A DNA stretch of 64,000 bases from Comamonadaceae bacterium G21597-S1 (GTDB taxonomy: Bacteria; Pseudomonadota; Gammaproteobacteria; Burkholderiales; Burkholderiaceae_C). The notes below the pieces were generated by a model. The model saw nothing but the letters and a program-made list of their open reading frames with translations, was not told the origin of the DNA and did not search any database. Below, piece after piece: positions 22,472 through 31,441 of this stretch; the first letter of the stretch is position 1, and every line of letters starts with the position of its first letter. The position numbers were made by a program, and so were the translations under genes. The DNA is taken from assembly GCA_027214345.1 (NCBI GenBank), contig JAPWHR010000018.1, forward strand, positions 1-64,000, written 5' to 3'.

Positions 22472-22996
22472 ATGACGACGCCTGCCGCCTTTCCCCTGGA
22501 GGGGGGATGTGATTGTCGCCGGGTACGTTACCGGATGACCGAAGCACCCCTGTTCGTGCATTGTTGCCACTGCCGCTGGTGCCAGCGTGAAAGCGGCGGC
22601 GCATTCGCGGTCAACGCCATGATCGAGGCCGATCGGGTCGCGTCGACCGCGGCCGAGCCGGAGATCGTGGACACCCCTTCGGCCAGCGGCGCCGGGCAGA
22701 AGATCGCGCGTTGCCCGCAATGCCGCATCGCGGTCTGGAGCAACTACTCCGGCGCCGGGCCGGTCGTGCGTTTCGTGCGCGTGGGTACGCTGGATGATCC
22801 GGAGCGGTTGCCGCCGGATGTCCACATCTTCACGTCGACCCGGTTGCCGTGGGTGCGGTTGCCCGACGGTGTGCCGGCGTTCGCGGACTATTACGACTGG
22901 AAGCAGTTGTGGCCGGCCGCAAGTCAGCAGCGCCGGCGCCGCCTGGAGCCCCTGATCGTCGCGTATCGGGCCACGCTGGGAACGTCGCGCGCATGA
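22472..22996 (+). CDS. GFA-family (CENP-V/GFA domain) protein
   Basis: This 174-residue zinc-binding protein of the glutathione-dependent formaldehyde-activating-like family shows the Cys pattern GGCDCRRVRYR, then HCCHCRWCQRESGGAFAV and ARCPQCRIAVWSNY. The tail WVRLPDGVPAFADYYDWKQL is also typical. Most GFA proteins have no proven formaldehyde activity, so a general thiol-related or structural Zn role is all that can be claimed. The ATG at 22472 is 171 bases from the divergent YciI gene. Confidence 0.87.
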   Translation: MTTPAAFPLEGGCDCRRVRYRMTEAPLFVHCCHCRWCQRESGGAFAVNAMIEADRVASTAAEPEIVDTPSASGAGQKIARCPQCRIAVWSNYSGAGPVVRFVRVGTLDDPERLPPDVHIFTSTRLPWVRLPDGVPAFADYYDWKQLWPAASQQRRRRLEPLIVAYRATLGTSRA

Positions 22997-23175
22997 CGTA
23001 CTCCGAATGTGCAGGCTCGACGTGTTGAAACACCATCCTATGCACACTCCGCCGATGGTGCGCTCGACACGGCCGATCACGCGTGGGCGCATGTGATGCA
23101 TCCGGCCAACCATTTTTCCGCCTTCGACCAGGCGACTTGAAGCGCCCGCGGCCGCAAGCGGGGAAGGAGAAGGAC

Positions 23176-23586
23176 ATGCAGGATATTTCCATGGTGCAGA
23201 AGATGCTCGAACCCTTGTTTCCGGGCCTGATGGGGGTTCGCCTGACCGAACTCGCGCCGGATCTCGTACGGGCCGAGATGGAGGTACGGCCCGACCTGTG
23301 CACCGCCGGCGGCATCCTGCATGGCGGCGCCTACATGGCCTTTGCCGATACGCTGGGCGCCGTCGGGACAGTCATCAACCTGGGCGCGGGCAAGCGCACG
23401 ACCACAACCGACTCCAGCACCAAGTTCATGGCCGGCGCCAGGCTGGGGACCGTGGTCACCGGGGAGAGCACGGCGCTGCACAAGGGCCGCACCACCATGG
23501 TGTGGCAGACGCTGGTGCGCAATGCCGACGGACGGCTGTGCGCCGTCGTGACACAGACGCAGCTGGTGATGGACGCGGGAACATGA
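23176..23586 (+). CDS. PaaI-family hotdog thioesterase
   Basis: This 136-residue hotdog-fold protein contains the PaaI signature: LCTAGGILHGGAYMAFADTL, then TDSSTKFMAGARLGTVVTGE and HKGRTTMVWQTLVRNADGRL. It would hydrolyse acyl-CoA or hydroxyphenylacetyl-CoA-like thioesters in the cytoplasm, plausible in a genome with several acyl-CoA pathways. GAAGGAGAAGGAC gives a good ribosome binding site for the ATG at 23176; the frame is open 31 codons upstream. Confidence 0.88.
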   Translation: MQDISMVQKMLEPLFPGLMGVRLTELAPDLVRAEMEVRPDLCTAGGILHGGAYMAFADTLGAVGTVINLGAGKRTTTTDSSTKFMAGARLGTVVTGESTALHKGRTTMVWQTLVRNADGRLCAVVTQTQLVMDAGT

Positions 23587-23770
23587 CGACGACCGGCACC
23601 CGTCGTCCGTTCCCCAAGCCATGCGCTGGCTGGCAGCTTCCGTTGCGGGTGGGCACGCCATGCCGTGATCGGCTTCGGGACGACCGGCTCCCGAAGGTTC
23701 GGTACGTCTCACCCGTGGTCGCGCTGCCACCGACTCGCATGTCCGGACCGGACATCGCCAGGAGAACACC

Positions 23771-24190
23771 ATGTTCAACGGCTCCATGACACACTGGTTG
23801 CCGGCCCTGGTCCTCGCCGCCACAGGCCTGGGCGCTCCGGCGGTCGTCGCGCAGACCGCCGCCGTCGCATCCGATGCGCGTTTCCCCGACGTGTTGTCCG
23901 CGAAGGTGCGCGCCCGGTCCGCGAATACCTTCGATTTCGACGTCACGATCTCCTCGCCGTACGATACACCGCAGCGGTATGCCGATGGTTTCCGTGTCAT
24001 GCGCCTGTCGGGCGAGGTGCTCGGCGAGCGCACCTTGTGGCACGACCACCAGAACGAGCAGCCCTTTACGCGCGACCTGTACGGGGTCAGAATTCCCGCA
24101 GGCGTGCGGCAGGTGCGGATCCAGGCGCGCGACCGGAAATACGGCTACGGCGGCACGTCGATCGAGGTGCTGCTGCCCGCAAGGCGCTGA
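23771..24190 (+). CDS. Exported protein of unknown function
   Basis: This 139-residue protein has a signal peptide (SMTHWLPALVLAATGLGAPA, then VVAQ) followed by a beta-rich domain of about 105 residues: VRARSANTFDFDVTISSPYD, then QRYADGFRVM and IPAGVRQVRIQARDRKYGYG. The pattern resembles small periplasmic immunoglobulin-like proteins; I cannot assign a family with confidence. The ATG at 23771 follows CAGGAGAACACC. It may be expressed with the GyrI-like gene 58 bases downstream. Confidence 0.7.
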   Translation: MFNGSMTHWLPALVLAATGLGAPAVVAQTAAVASDARFPDVLSAKVRARSANTFDFDVTISSPYDTPQRYADGFRVMRLSGEVLGERTLWHDHQNEQPFTRDLYGVRIPAGVRQVRIQARDRKYGYGGTSIEVLLPARR

Positions 24191-24248
24191 GACGCGCTCG
24201 TCCTTGGCGCCGTCGGCGGGGCGGGCGTGCATCGGGGAAAAATGTGGC

Positions 24249-24857
24249 ATGGACAAGATCGACCTGCGCAAGACACTCAAGACCCTGTACCAGCCGTCGG
24301 CCAAGGCGGTGGTCGCGGTCGACGTGCCCGCGTTCGACTATCTGATGATCGACGGCGAGGGCGATCCGAACACGACACCGGCATACGCCCAGGCGGTCGA
24401 GGCCCTGTATGCGGTCTCCTACACCGCGAAATTCGCGCTCAAGAAGGGGCCGCAGGCCATCGATTTCGCGGTCATGCCGCTCGAGGGCCTGTGGTGGGCC
24501 GACGACATGCAGGCCTTTGCCAGCGGCGACAAGTCGCGCTGGAAATGGACCATGATGATCCTGCAGCCCGGCGTCCTGCCCCATGCGGTGATCGAGCAGG
24601 CCATGGAGTCGGTGCGCACGAAGAAACCGTCGCCGGCGCTCGACCTGTTGCGCCTGGAGCGTTTCGCCGAGGGGCGGTGTGCCCAGATCCTGCATGTCGG
24701 GCCGTTCTCCGACGAAGGGCCGACCATCGAACGGCTGCACGCCTGGATCGGCGCGCACGGCAGGCTGCGGGGCAAGCACCACGAGATCTACCTCAGCGAC
24801 ATCCGGCGCGCCGATCCGGCCAGATGGAAGACGATCCTGCGCCAGCCGATGGAATGA
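24249..24857 (+). CDS. GyrI-like small-molecule-binding protein
   Basis: This 202-residue protein has the GyrI-like domain architecture (Pfam GyrI-like): a start with LYQPSAKAVVAVDVPAFDYL, MIDGEGDPNTTPAYAQAVEA, the FAVMPLEGLWWADD motif and a C-terminal LHVGPFSDEGPTIERLHAWI. Stand-alone versions bind or hydrolyse small hydrophobic or electrophilic compounds. It begins at ATG 24249 after the exported protein gene. Confidence 0.85.
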   Translation: MDKIDLRKTLKTLYQPSAKAVVAVDVPAFDYLMIDGEGDPNTTPAYAQAVEALYAVSYTAKFALKKGPQAIDFAVMPLEGLWWADDMQAFASGDKSRWKWTMMILQPGVLPHAVIEQAMESVRTKKPSPALDLLRLERFAEGRCAQILHVGPFSDEGPTIERLHAWIGAHGRLRGKHHEIYLSDIRRADPARWKTILRQPME

Positions 24858-24918
24858 CGCACGGGCGCGGCGTGCCGATTCCGCGGGTAACAGCCACTAC
24901 TTCTGCAAGGAGCAAACC

Positions 24919-25311
24919 ATGGTCGTTCGTGTTGTTCGTCTGGGTACGCCGCGGATCGCCGGAGAAGGCCTTCGCATAGGCACCGTGCGGCGTCCGCCGC
25001 GCGGCGTGCCGAAGTCGGAGTTCGCGTCCCGGGACTGGTACGACGTCTGGTTCCCCAACCTGGCGCCCAGCCTGGAGACCATGAAGCAGGCCCAGGCTGC
25101 GACGACCCCGGCGCAATGGGCCGCGTTCGTGCGCAAGTACCGCGCCGAGATGGCACAGCCCGAGCATGCGCATGCGATCGCGCTGCTGGCACGGCTGTCG
25201 CAGTCCAGCGATTTTTCGGTCGGTTGCTACTGCGAGGACGAGAACCACTGCCACCGTTCCGTGCTCAGGGACCTGCTGCGCGCGAACGGAGCCCGCATCG
25301 ACGGCGACTGA
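24919..25311 (+). CDS. DUF488-family protein
   Basis: This 130-residue protein has the DUF488 pattern: a basic N-terminal GLRIGTVRRPPRGVPKSEFA, then RDWYDVWFPNLAPSLETMKQ and the Cys/His-rich ending GCYCEDENHCHRSVLRDLL. The function of the family is unknown; nucleic-acid binding has been proposed. AAGGAGC before the ATG is a good ribosome binding site. It closes the run of small genes, 116 bases before the TRAP operon. Confidence 0.85.
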   Translation: MVVRVVRLGTPRIAGEGLRIGTVRRPPRGVPKSEFASRDWYDVWFPNLAPSLETMKQAQAATTPAQWAAFVRKYRAEMAQPEHAHAIALLARLSQSSDFSVGCYCEDENHCHRSVLRDLLRANGARIDGD

Positions 25312-25427
25312 GTGGCGCTGGCCTGCGCGGTGGCGCCTGCCGGCGCCCTCGTCGCTTCCGACGATGGCGCGTGCGGACCCCATGCGCTAGATTCAAATCG
25401 TCCGACAACTACACGAGGAGACAAGTC

Positions 25428-26489
25428 ATGCGTTGTTCCAAGCGGGTCCTGCCCTGGGCCCTGGGTCTGGCATTGTGCGCCGGGGCGGCCCAGGCCGAAG
25501 TCAATCTGCGTTACACCGAGCCCAGCGTCAACCGCGGCGAACGGGCCGACGCCATGAACTGGTTCGCCGACGAAGTGGCCAAACGCAGCAAGGGCGAGGT
25601 CAAGATTACGTTCTTCTGGGGCGGCACCCTGGCCGACGCCAAGACCTCGCTCAAGACCATCGGCGACGGCGCGGCCGACATGGGCTCCATCGTGGCGGCC
25701 TATTCGCCGCGCGAGATGCTCCCGTACGCGGTGGGCGACCTGCCCATCGGCTCGTCCGATACCTGGGTCGGCGTGCGCGCCATGCACGAGTTGTCGACGA
25801 CCAATGCCGACGTCAAGAAGGCCTTCGACGAGGCCAACGTGGTCTACCTGGGCAACTTCACCACGACGCCGGTGCAGGTGATCTGCAAGGACAAGGTGCT
25901 GAACAAGGTCGAGGACATCAAGGGCATCAAGATCCGCGCCACCGGCTTCTACGGCCAGGTGCTCGAGGACCTGGGCGCCACGGTGCTGCGTTTCTCGGGC
26001 GTGGACGCCGGCCGCTCCATGGACGCGGGCACCATCAACTGCAACATGAACTACCTGTACGGCATGCGGTCGCTGCGCGACTACGAGAATGCGCAGGAGT
26101 TGTCGCGGCTGGACTGGGGCGGTTTCCTGGCCTGGGCGGTGGTGATGAACAAGAACACCTTCAACAAGCTGACCCCCGACCAGCAGAAAATGCTGCGCGA
26201 GGCCGGCGCGGCGATGACCGACAAGGTCGGGCAACTGATGATGGACGCCAGCGAAAACGCGGTCAAGGCGATGACGGCCGGCATCGACGGCAAGGTGGTC
26301 AAGGTGCACAACTTCCCGGCCGCGGAGCGGGCCAAGCTGGTGGCCGCCGGCAAGAAGTACGAAGAGGACTGGAAGAAGAAGACCAAGGCCGCGGGCTACA
26401 ACCCGGACACGCTGATCGCCGACTACCTGGCCGCGACCGCGAAGTTCGAGAAGGAACGCGAGACCAAGGGTTATCCCTGGAAGCGCTGA
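25428..26489 (+). CDS. dctP: TRAP transporter substrate-binding protein (DctP family)
   Basis: This 353-residue periplasmic binder has a signal peptide (MRCSKRVLPWALGLALCAGA, then AQA) and the DctP layout: NWFADEVAKRSKGEVKITFF, DMGSIVAAYSPREMLPYAV, IKGIKIRATGFYGQVLEDLG (the conserved Arg contacts a ligand carboxylate) and a C-terminal helical region. It would capture an organic anion for the DctQM membrane complex. GAGGAGACAAGTC precedes the ATG. Being 7 bases upstream of the small permease gene, it starts the operon that also holds a hydrolase and an acyl-CoA ligase, so the ligand is probably the acid consumed by these enzymes. Confidence 0.93.
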   Translation: MRCSKRVLPWALGLALCAGAAQAEVNLRYTEPSVNRGERADAMNWFADEVAKRSKGEVKITFFWGGTLADAKTSLKTIGDGAADMGSIVAAYSPREMLPYAVGDLPIGSSDTWVGVRAMHELSTTNADVKKAFDEANVVYLGNFTTTPVQVICKDKVLNKVEDIKGIKIRATGFYGQVLEDLGATVLRFSGVDAGRSMDAGTINCNMNYLYGMRSLRDYENAQELSRLDWGGFLAWAVVMNKNTFNKLTPDQQKMLREAGAAMTDKVGQLMMDASENAVKAMTAGIDGKVVKVHNFPAAERAKLVAAGKKYEEDWKKKTKAAGYNPDTLIADYLAATAKFEKERETKGYPWKR

Positions 26490-26496
26490 GCGGTCC

Positions 26497-27060
26497 ATGC
26501 ACGGCGCAGCAACACCATCCGGCAACCCCACCGGGTGGCTGGAAGGGGCCTTCACGCGCATCGAGCGGGTGCTGATCGCGGTGGCGGGGGCCGCCATCCT
26601 GGTCAGCGGCGGCATCACCTTCACCTCGGTGTTCGGGCGCTGGTTGTTCGGCTGGGCCGTGCCCGACGGGGAGATCATCGTGCAGGACATGATGATCGTG
26701 GCCTGCGTGTTGCCGCTGGCGGTGGTGGCCGGTCGCCACGCCCATATCGCGGTGGACCTGTTCGTGCGCCACCTGTCGGCCCGTGCGCAGCGCCGGGTCG
26801 ACCTGTTCAACGGCTATCTCGGCGTGGTGATCCTGGTGGCCATCGCCTGGAGCGGCTGGCTCAATTTCACCTCGGTCTGGGAGAGCGACGGCTACTACGA
26901 CGGGCGCCTGGAATTGCCGGAGTGGCCGGCCCGGCTGGTGTTCTTCATTGGCTACCTGTTGTTCGTCGCGCGGTCACTGCATCGCGCGGGCGACCCGCCC
27001 AGCACCGAAAAGTCCGTGCCGCCGGCACAAACCGACGACGAACGCCCGCAGGAGCATTGA
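26497..27060 (+). CDS. dctQ: TRAP transporter small permease (DctQ)
   Basis: This 187-residue inner-membrane protein has four hydrophobic segments (around residues 24-45, 60-77, 103-119 and 140-158) and the family motif SVFGRWLFGWAVPDGEIIVQ and HAHIAVDLFVRHL. It is the small subunit that connects binder and large permease. The start ATG is 8 bases after the dctP stop and the stop is 4 bases before dctM. Confidence 0.92.
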   Translation: MHGAATPSGNPTGWLEGAFTRIERVLIAVAGAAILVSGGITFTSVFGRWLFGWAVPDGEIIVQDMMIVACVLPLAVVAGRHAHIAVDLFVRHLSARAQRRVDLFNGYLGVVILVAIAWSGWLNFTSVWESDGYYDGRLELPEWPARLVFFIGYLLFVARSLHRAGDPPSTEKSVPPAQTDDERPQEH

Positions 27061-27063
27061 GCG

Positions 27064-28407
27064 ATGGATCCCTTGTTGCTGGGCGGGCTCGCGTTTGCCA
27101 TCGCCATGGCGCTGATCGCGCTGCGCCTGCCCATCGGATATGCGCTGGGCGGCATTTCGGTGGTGGCCACTTTCATCATGTATGCGTCGCCGGCCACCGG
27201 CGGCTTCGACATGGAGCGGGCGATCCGCCCCACCTTGTCGCTGATTGCCAACAACAGCTTCAGCTTCATCCACTCGTACGAACTGAGCCTGGTGCCGCTG
27301 TATATCCTGCTCGGTGCACTCGCCTACCGCACCGGCATCACCACCGACATCTACCAGGCGATGCGGGTCTGGCTGGCCAAGGCGCCGGGCGGGCTGGCGA
27401 TGGCGTCCATCCTGGGTTGCGGCGGCTTCTCGGCCATCACCGGCTCGAGCGTGGCCTGCGCGGCGACGATGGGACGTATCGCCGTGCCCGAGATGCTGCG
27501 TTACGGCTATTCGCCACGCCTGTCGACCGCTTCGGTGGCGGCCGGGGGCACGCTCGGTTCGCTGATACCGCCCAGTGTGCCGTTCGCGATCTACGGCATC
27601 TTCACCGAGCAGTCGATCTCCAAGCTGTTCCTGGCCGGCGTGGGACCGGGTGTGTTGTCGATGGTCGGCTACCTGCTGGTGGTGTGGTTGTGGGTGCGCA
27701 AGCGTCCGCAGGACGCGCCGTCGTCGGGACTGCATTTCGCGCGCCGCGACTACCTGCTGGCGATGGTGCGCGCCTGGCCGGCGGTGTTGCTGTTCCTGAT
27801 CATCGTGGTCGGCATCTATGGCGGCATCTTCACGGCGACCGAAGCGGCGGCGGTGTCGGTGGCCGTGGTGCTGGCCCTGGGCATTGTCGCCAAGCGACTG
27901 ACATGGCGCGCGTTCTTCGAATCGCTGACCGAGGCCACGATACAGACGGCCGCGATCTTCTTCGTCGCGGTCGGAGCCAAGACTTTTGCGACCTTCATCG
28001 CGCTCACCGGTGCGGCGAACGAGGTCGTGTTGTGGATCGGCTCGCTCGGCCTGGCCGAGTGGACGGTATTGCTGGCCATCACCGGCCTGTACCTCGTGCT
28101 GGGCATGTTCCTGGATTCGCTGGGCATCCTGCTGCTGACCTTGCCGGTGATGGTGCCGCTGGTCGAAGGCATGGGTATCAACCTGATCTGGTTCGGCGTG
28201 ATCGTCATCAAGATGCTCGAGATCGGCCTGATCACGCCGCCGGTGGGATTCAACTGCTTTGTCATTCACAGCGTGGTGGCGGGCAAAGCGGAGCTGCAGG
28301 ACATCTTCATCGGCATCTGGCGTTTCCTGATGATGGACATCGTCGTGATGGGCCTGATCCTGGCCTTCCCGCTGATCTCTCTCTGGCTGCCGACGATGGC
28401 TGGCTGA
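27064..28407 (+). CDS. dctM: TRAP transporter large permease (DctM)
   Basis: This 447-residue permease has about 12 hydrophobic segments and the DctM landmarks LPIGYALGGISVV, ILGCGGFSAITGSSVACAAT, GTLGSLIPPSVPFAIYGIFT and the C-terminal VIVIKMLEIGLITPPVGFNC. It carries the ion-coupled transport pathway, normally driven by sodium. The gene is tightly packed in the dctPQM operon and followed 21 bases later by an alpha/beta hydrolase gene. Confidence 0.95.
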   Translation: MDPLLLGGLAFAIAMALIALRLPIGYALGGISVVATFIMYASPATGGFDMERAIRPTLSLIANNSFSFIHSYELSLVPLYILLGALAYRTGITTDIYQAMRVWLAKAPGGLAMASILGCGGFSAITGSSVACAATMGRIAVPEMLRYGYSPRLSTASVAAGGTLGSLIPPSVPFAIYGIFTEQSISKLFLAGVGPGVLSMVGYLLVVWLWVRKRPQDAPSSGLHFARRDYLLAMVRAWPAVLLFLIIVVGIYGGIFTATEAAAVSVAVVLALGIVAKRLTWRAFFESLTEATIQTAAIFFVAVGAKTFATFIALTGAANEVVLWIGSLGLAEWTVLLAITGLYLVLGMFLDSLGILLLTLPVMVPLVEGMGINLIWFGVIVIKMLEIGLITPPVGFNCFVIHSVVAGKAELQDIFIGIWRFLMMDIVVMGLILAFPLISLWLPTMAG

Positions 28408-28428
28408 CCTGTTTCGATTGGAGTACCC

Positions 28429-29721
28429 GTGAGCCTCAGACTGTTGTCCAAGACCTACTGGCGCGGAACCTGGATCCGCTTTCGCGAGCCGGTGGAGGAA
28501 TTCGCCGCGCCGGCCCAGGCCACCGTATACGCGCATGATGGAACCCAGGTGCGTGGCCTGTACTGGACGCCGCGCAACAACCCGCGTCCGCGTGTCGTCG
28601 TGATGGCCGCGCATCCGCGGGTGGACTTCTCGCAGCATTACGCGTTTCCGGCGCTGCTGCGCGCCGGGTACGGGTGCATGGGTGCCAATGTGCGCACGCT
28701 GGGCAACGACACGACCTGCGTCCATGAGCAGATCATCCTGGACGTGGCGGCTTATGTGCGCTGGCTCAAGGAGGAGCGCGGCGTCGAGAAAGTGGTGTGG
28801 CTCGGCAACTCGGGCGGGGGCTCGCTGGGCGGCCTGTACCAGGCGCAGGCCAAGGCGAGTGCCGACCAGCGCATCACGCGCACGCCCGGCGGGCGCCCGA
28901 CCACCCTGCGCGACGCGGTGATGCCGGCCTTCGATGCGATGATGATCACCGCCGCCCACACTGGCCAGGGCCTGATCATGAACGAGGTCATCGACCCGTC
29001 GGTCGTCGACGAGGCCGCGCCGCTGCTGACCAACCCGGAACTCGACATGTACGACCCGGCCAACGGCTTTCGGCCGGCGCCGCAGTGGAGCGAATACGAC
29101 CCGGCCTTCGTGCAGCGTTACCGCGCCGCCCAGATCGAGCGCGTGGCGCGCATCGATGCCCGTGCCCGCGCCCTGATCGCCGAGCAGATGGACGCGGAGG
29201 CCACGCGCACCGACCCGGCGTTCGCCGGTCTGCCGGCACCGCGCCAGCGCGCGGTGCTGCAGCGCGCCGCGTTCCAGCCGGTGATGACGGTCTACCGCAC
29301 CATGGCCAACCCCAACTACGTGGACCGCCAACTGGATCCGAGCAACCGGGGCTACGGCTGCCTGCTCAGCGACCGGCCGGACCTGATGAACTTCCAGCTC
29401 ACCGGCTTCGGGCGCATCCAGACGCCCGATGCGTGGTTGTCGACCTGGTCGGGCCTGTCCAGCAATGCCAACCTGCTGCGCAACGGCCATGCCATCACCG
29501 AGCCGGTGGTGGTGGTCAATGCCGGCCGCGACATGGACGTCTATCCGCAGACCCATTCGCGCGCCATCTTTGAAGCCCTGGCCAGCACCGACAAGACCTA
29601 CATCGACTTCCCGAACGCGCTGCATTATTTCGAACCCGATGCGGGCGAGGCCGACAACGCCGGCGCGCAGGAGCAGATGGCGCAACTGCTGCCCTGGCTG
29701 CAGGAGCGTGCACCGCTGTGA
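28429..29721 (+). CDS. Alpha/beta hydrolase-fold protein (paralogue A)
   Basis: This 430-residue protein shows an alpha/beta hydrolase core: strand RPRVVVMAAHPRVDFSQHYA, the nucleophile elbow WLGNSGGGSLGG (Ser in G-N-S-G-G), the likely acid in VVNAGRDMDVYP and the likely base His in ALHYFEPD. A long insertion of about 170 residues between nucleophile and acid (with DPSVVDEAAPL and PDLMNFQL) forms a lid. No signal peptide is visible. The substrate is an ester or amide not identifiable here. GTG start with GGAG upstream. A full-length homologue is encoded at 35226-36515, on the other side of the regulator gene. Confidence 0.85.
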   Translation: MSLRLLSKTYWRGTWIRFREPVEEFAAPAQATVYAHDGTQVRGLYWTPRNNPRPRVVVMAAHPRVDFSQHYAFPALLRAGYGCMGANVRTLGNDTTCVHEQIILDVAAYVRWLKEERGVEKVVWLGNSGGGSLGGLYQAQAKASADQRITRTPGGRPTTLRDAVMPAFDAMMITAAHTGQGLIMNEVIDPSVVDEAAPLLTNPELDMYDPANGFRPAPQWSEYDPAFVQRYRAAQIERVARIDARARALIAEQMDAEATRTDPAFAGLPAPRQRAVLQRAAFQPVMTVYRTMANPNYVDRQLDPSNRGYGCLLSDRPDLMNFQLTGFGRIQTPDAWLSTWSGLSSNANLLRNGHAITEPVVVVNAGRDMDVYPQTHSRAIFEALASTDKTYIDFPNALHYFEPDAGEADNAGAQEQMAQLLPWLQERAPL

Positions 29722-29755
29722 CGGACGCACCCGGACCCGCCTGATGGAGAACACC

Positions 29756-31387
29756 ATGCACACGACGATGATGGACGTCCCGCTGTCGCTCAACAGCCTG
29801 CTCGACCGTGCCGGGCAGCTGTTTTCCAGCAACGAGATCGTCTCGCGCAGACCCGACAAGACGCTGGTGCGCCACACCTACGGCGAATGGTACCGGCGCA
29901 CCCGTTCACTGGCCGCGGCACTGAAGACGCTGGGCATCGAGAAAGGCGACCGGGTCGCGACGTTGTGCTGGAACCACCATGCCCATCTGGAGTGTTATTT
30001 CGGCATCCCGGCGGCCGGCGCCGTGATGCATACGCTCAACATCCGGCTGGCACCGGACGAGATCGGCTGGATCGCCGGCGACGCGCGCGACCGGGTGCTG
30101 ATCGTCGATGACGTGTTGTTGCCGCTGTACCGGCAGTTCGCCGACCTGCACCGGTTCGAACACGTCATCGTGTACGCATTCTCGGGCCAGCCGGTGCCGG
30201 ACGGATTCACCGACTACGACGCACTGATCGGCGCGGCCGACGGCGCAGCCTTCCGGTATGTCGACCATGCCGAGACCGACCCGGTGGCCATGTGTTACAC
30301 CTCCGGCACCACCGGCCGGCCCAAAGGTGTCGCGTATTCGCACCGCTCGACCGTGCTGCACACGCTGGTGGCCAGCCTGGGCGATTTCTGGGGCCTGAAG
30401 GGCTCGGACGTGGTGCTGCCGGTGACGCCGATGTTCCATGCGAATTGCTGGGGCGTGCCGTATGGCGCCGTAATGATGGGCACCAAGCTGGTGTTCCCGG
30501 GCCCGCACCTGCATCCGGAGGACCTGCTCGACCTGATCACGGCCGAACAGCCGACCCTGTCGCTGGGGGTGCCGACGATCTGGATGGGGCTGATCCAGAC
30601 CTTCGACGCGGCGCTGCAGGCCGACCATCCGCACTACGGGCGCTGGAAGCTGCCGCGCGGCATGCGTTCGCTGGTCGGCGGCGCGGCGGTGCCGGAGTCG
30701 CTGATCCGCGCCTTCGACCAGCATGGCATCTGGCTGCTGCAAGGCTGGGGCATGACCGAAACCTCGCCGCTGGCCACGGTGTCCTATCCCAAGGCCGAGC
30801 TGCGCAACGTGTCGATGGACGAACGGTATCGCCGCGCCGCCATGGCCGGCGTGCCCGTGCCGCTGGTCGACCTGCGCCTGCGCGGCGACGATGGCCAGGA
30901 CGCGCCGTGGAACGGCCAGGCCATGGGCGAGATCCAGGTGCGCGGGCCGTTCATCACCGGCAGCTACCACGGCGTGCCGGTCAGCGAAGAGAAGTTCACC
31001 GCCGACGGCTGGTTGCGCACCGGCGACGTGGCCGCGGTCGATGAACTGGGCTTCGTGCGCATCACCGATCGCACCAAGGACCTGATCAAGTCCGGTGGCG
31101 AATGGATCAGCTCGGTCGACCTGGAAAACGCGCTGATGGCGCATCCGGCGGTGGCCGAAGCGGCCGTGATCGCGATTCCCGACGAAAAATGGAGCGAACG
31201 TCCGCTGGCCTGCGTGGTGTTCAAGAAAGGGCAGTCCGCGCAGCCGCCCGAGTTATCGGCACACCTGATGCGCCACCATTTCGCCAAGTGGCAGCTGCCC
31301 GATCGCTACGAGTTCATCGATGCCTTGCCGCGTACCGCCACCGGCAAGTTCTGGAAACTCAAGCTGCGCGAGTTGTATCCGAACTGA
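29756..31387 (+). CDS. Acyl-CoA ligase (AMP-forming, FadD-like)
   Basis: This 543-residue ANL ligase shows the phosphate loop MCYTSGTTGRPKGVAYSHRS, GWGMTETSPLATV, DGWLRTGDVAAVD, the hinge IKSGGEWISSVDLE and the catalytic Lys region TATGKFWKLKLREL. It converts a carboxylic acid to acyl-CoA. The GGEWIS hinge is typical of medium/long-chain fatty-acyl ligases. GGAGAA lies 5 bases before the ATG at 29756; an in-frame ATG at 29744 would add four residues. It follows the hydrolase, suggesting that an ester is taken up, hydrolysed and activated. Confidence 0.9.
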   Translation: MHTTMMDVPLSLNSLLDRAGQLFSSNEIVSRRPDKTLVRHTYGEWYRRTRSLAAALKTLGIEKGDRVATLCWNHHAHLECYFGIPAAGAVMHTLNIRLAPDEIGWIAGDARDRVLIVDDVLLPLYRQFADLHRFEHVIVYAFSGQPVPDGFTDYDALIGAADGAAFRYVDHAETDPVAMCYTSGTTGRPKGVAYSHRSTVLHTLVASLGDFWGLKGSDVVLPVTPMFHANCWGVPYGAVMMGTKLVFPGPHLHPEDLLDLITAEQPTLSLGVPTIWMGLIQTFDAALQADHPHYGRWKLPRGMRSLVGGAAVPESLIRAFDQHGIWLLQGWGMTETSPLATVSYPKAELRNVSMDERYRRAAMAGVPVPLVDLRLRGDDGQDAPWNGQAMGEIQVRGPFITGSYHGVPVSEEKFTADGWLRTGDVAAVDELGFVRITDRTKDLIKSGGEWISSVDLENALMAHPAVAEAAVIAIPDEKWSERPLACVVFKKGQSAQPPELSAHLMRHHFAKWQLPDRYEFIDALPRTATGKFWKLKLRELYPN

Positions 31388-31441
31388 TCGCACCGCCCGG
31401 GCCGCGTCGTTCCAACGGCGACGCGAGCGCCAAACGCCGGT

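Noticed and set aside
26974-29877. A 967-codon open frame on the minus strand opposite the TRAP and hydrolase genes.
   Set aside because: High GC makes long antisense frames common. It has low-complexity Arg/His/Gln-rich sequence, no domain, and it overlaps several well-supported plus-strand genes.
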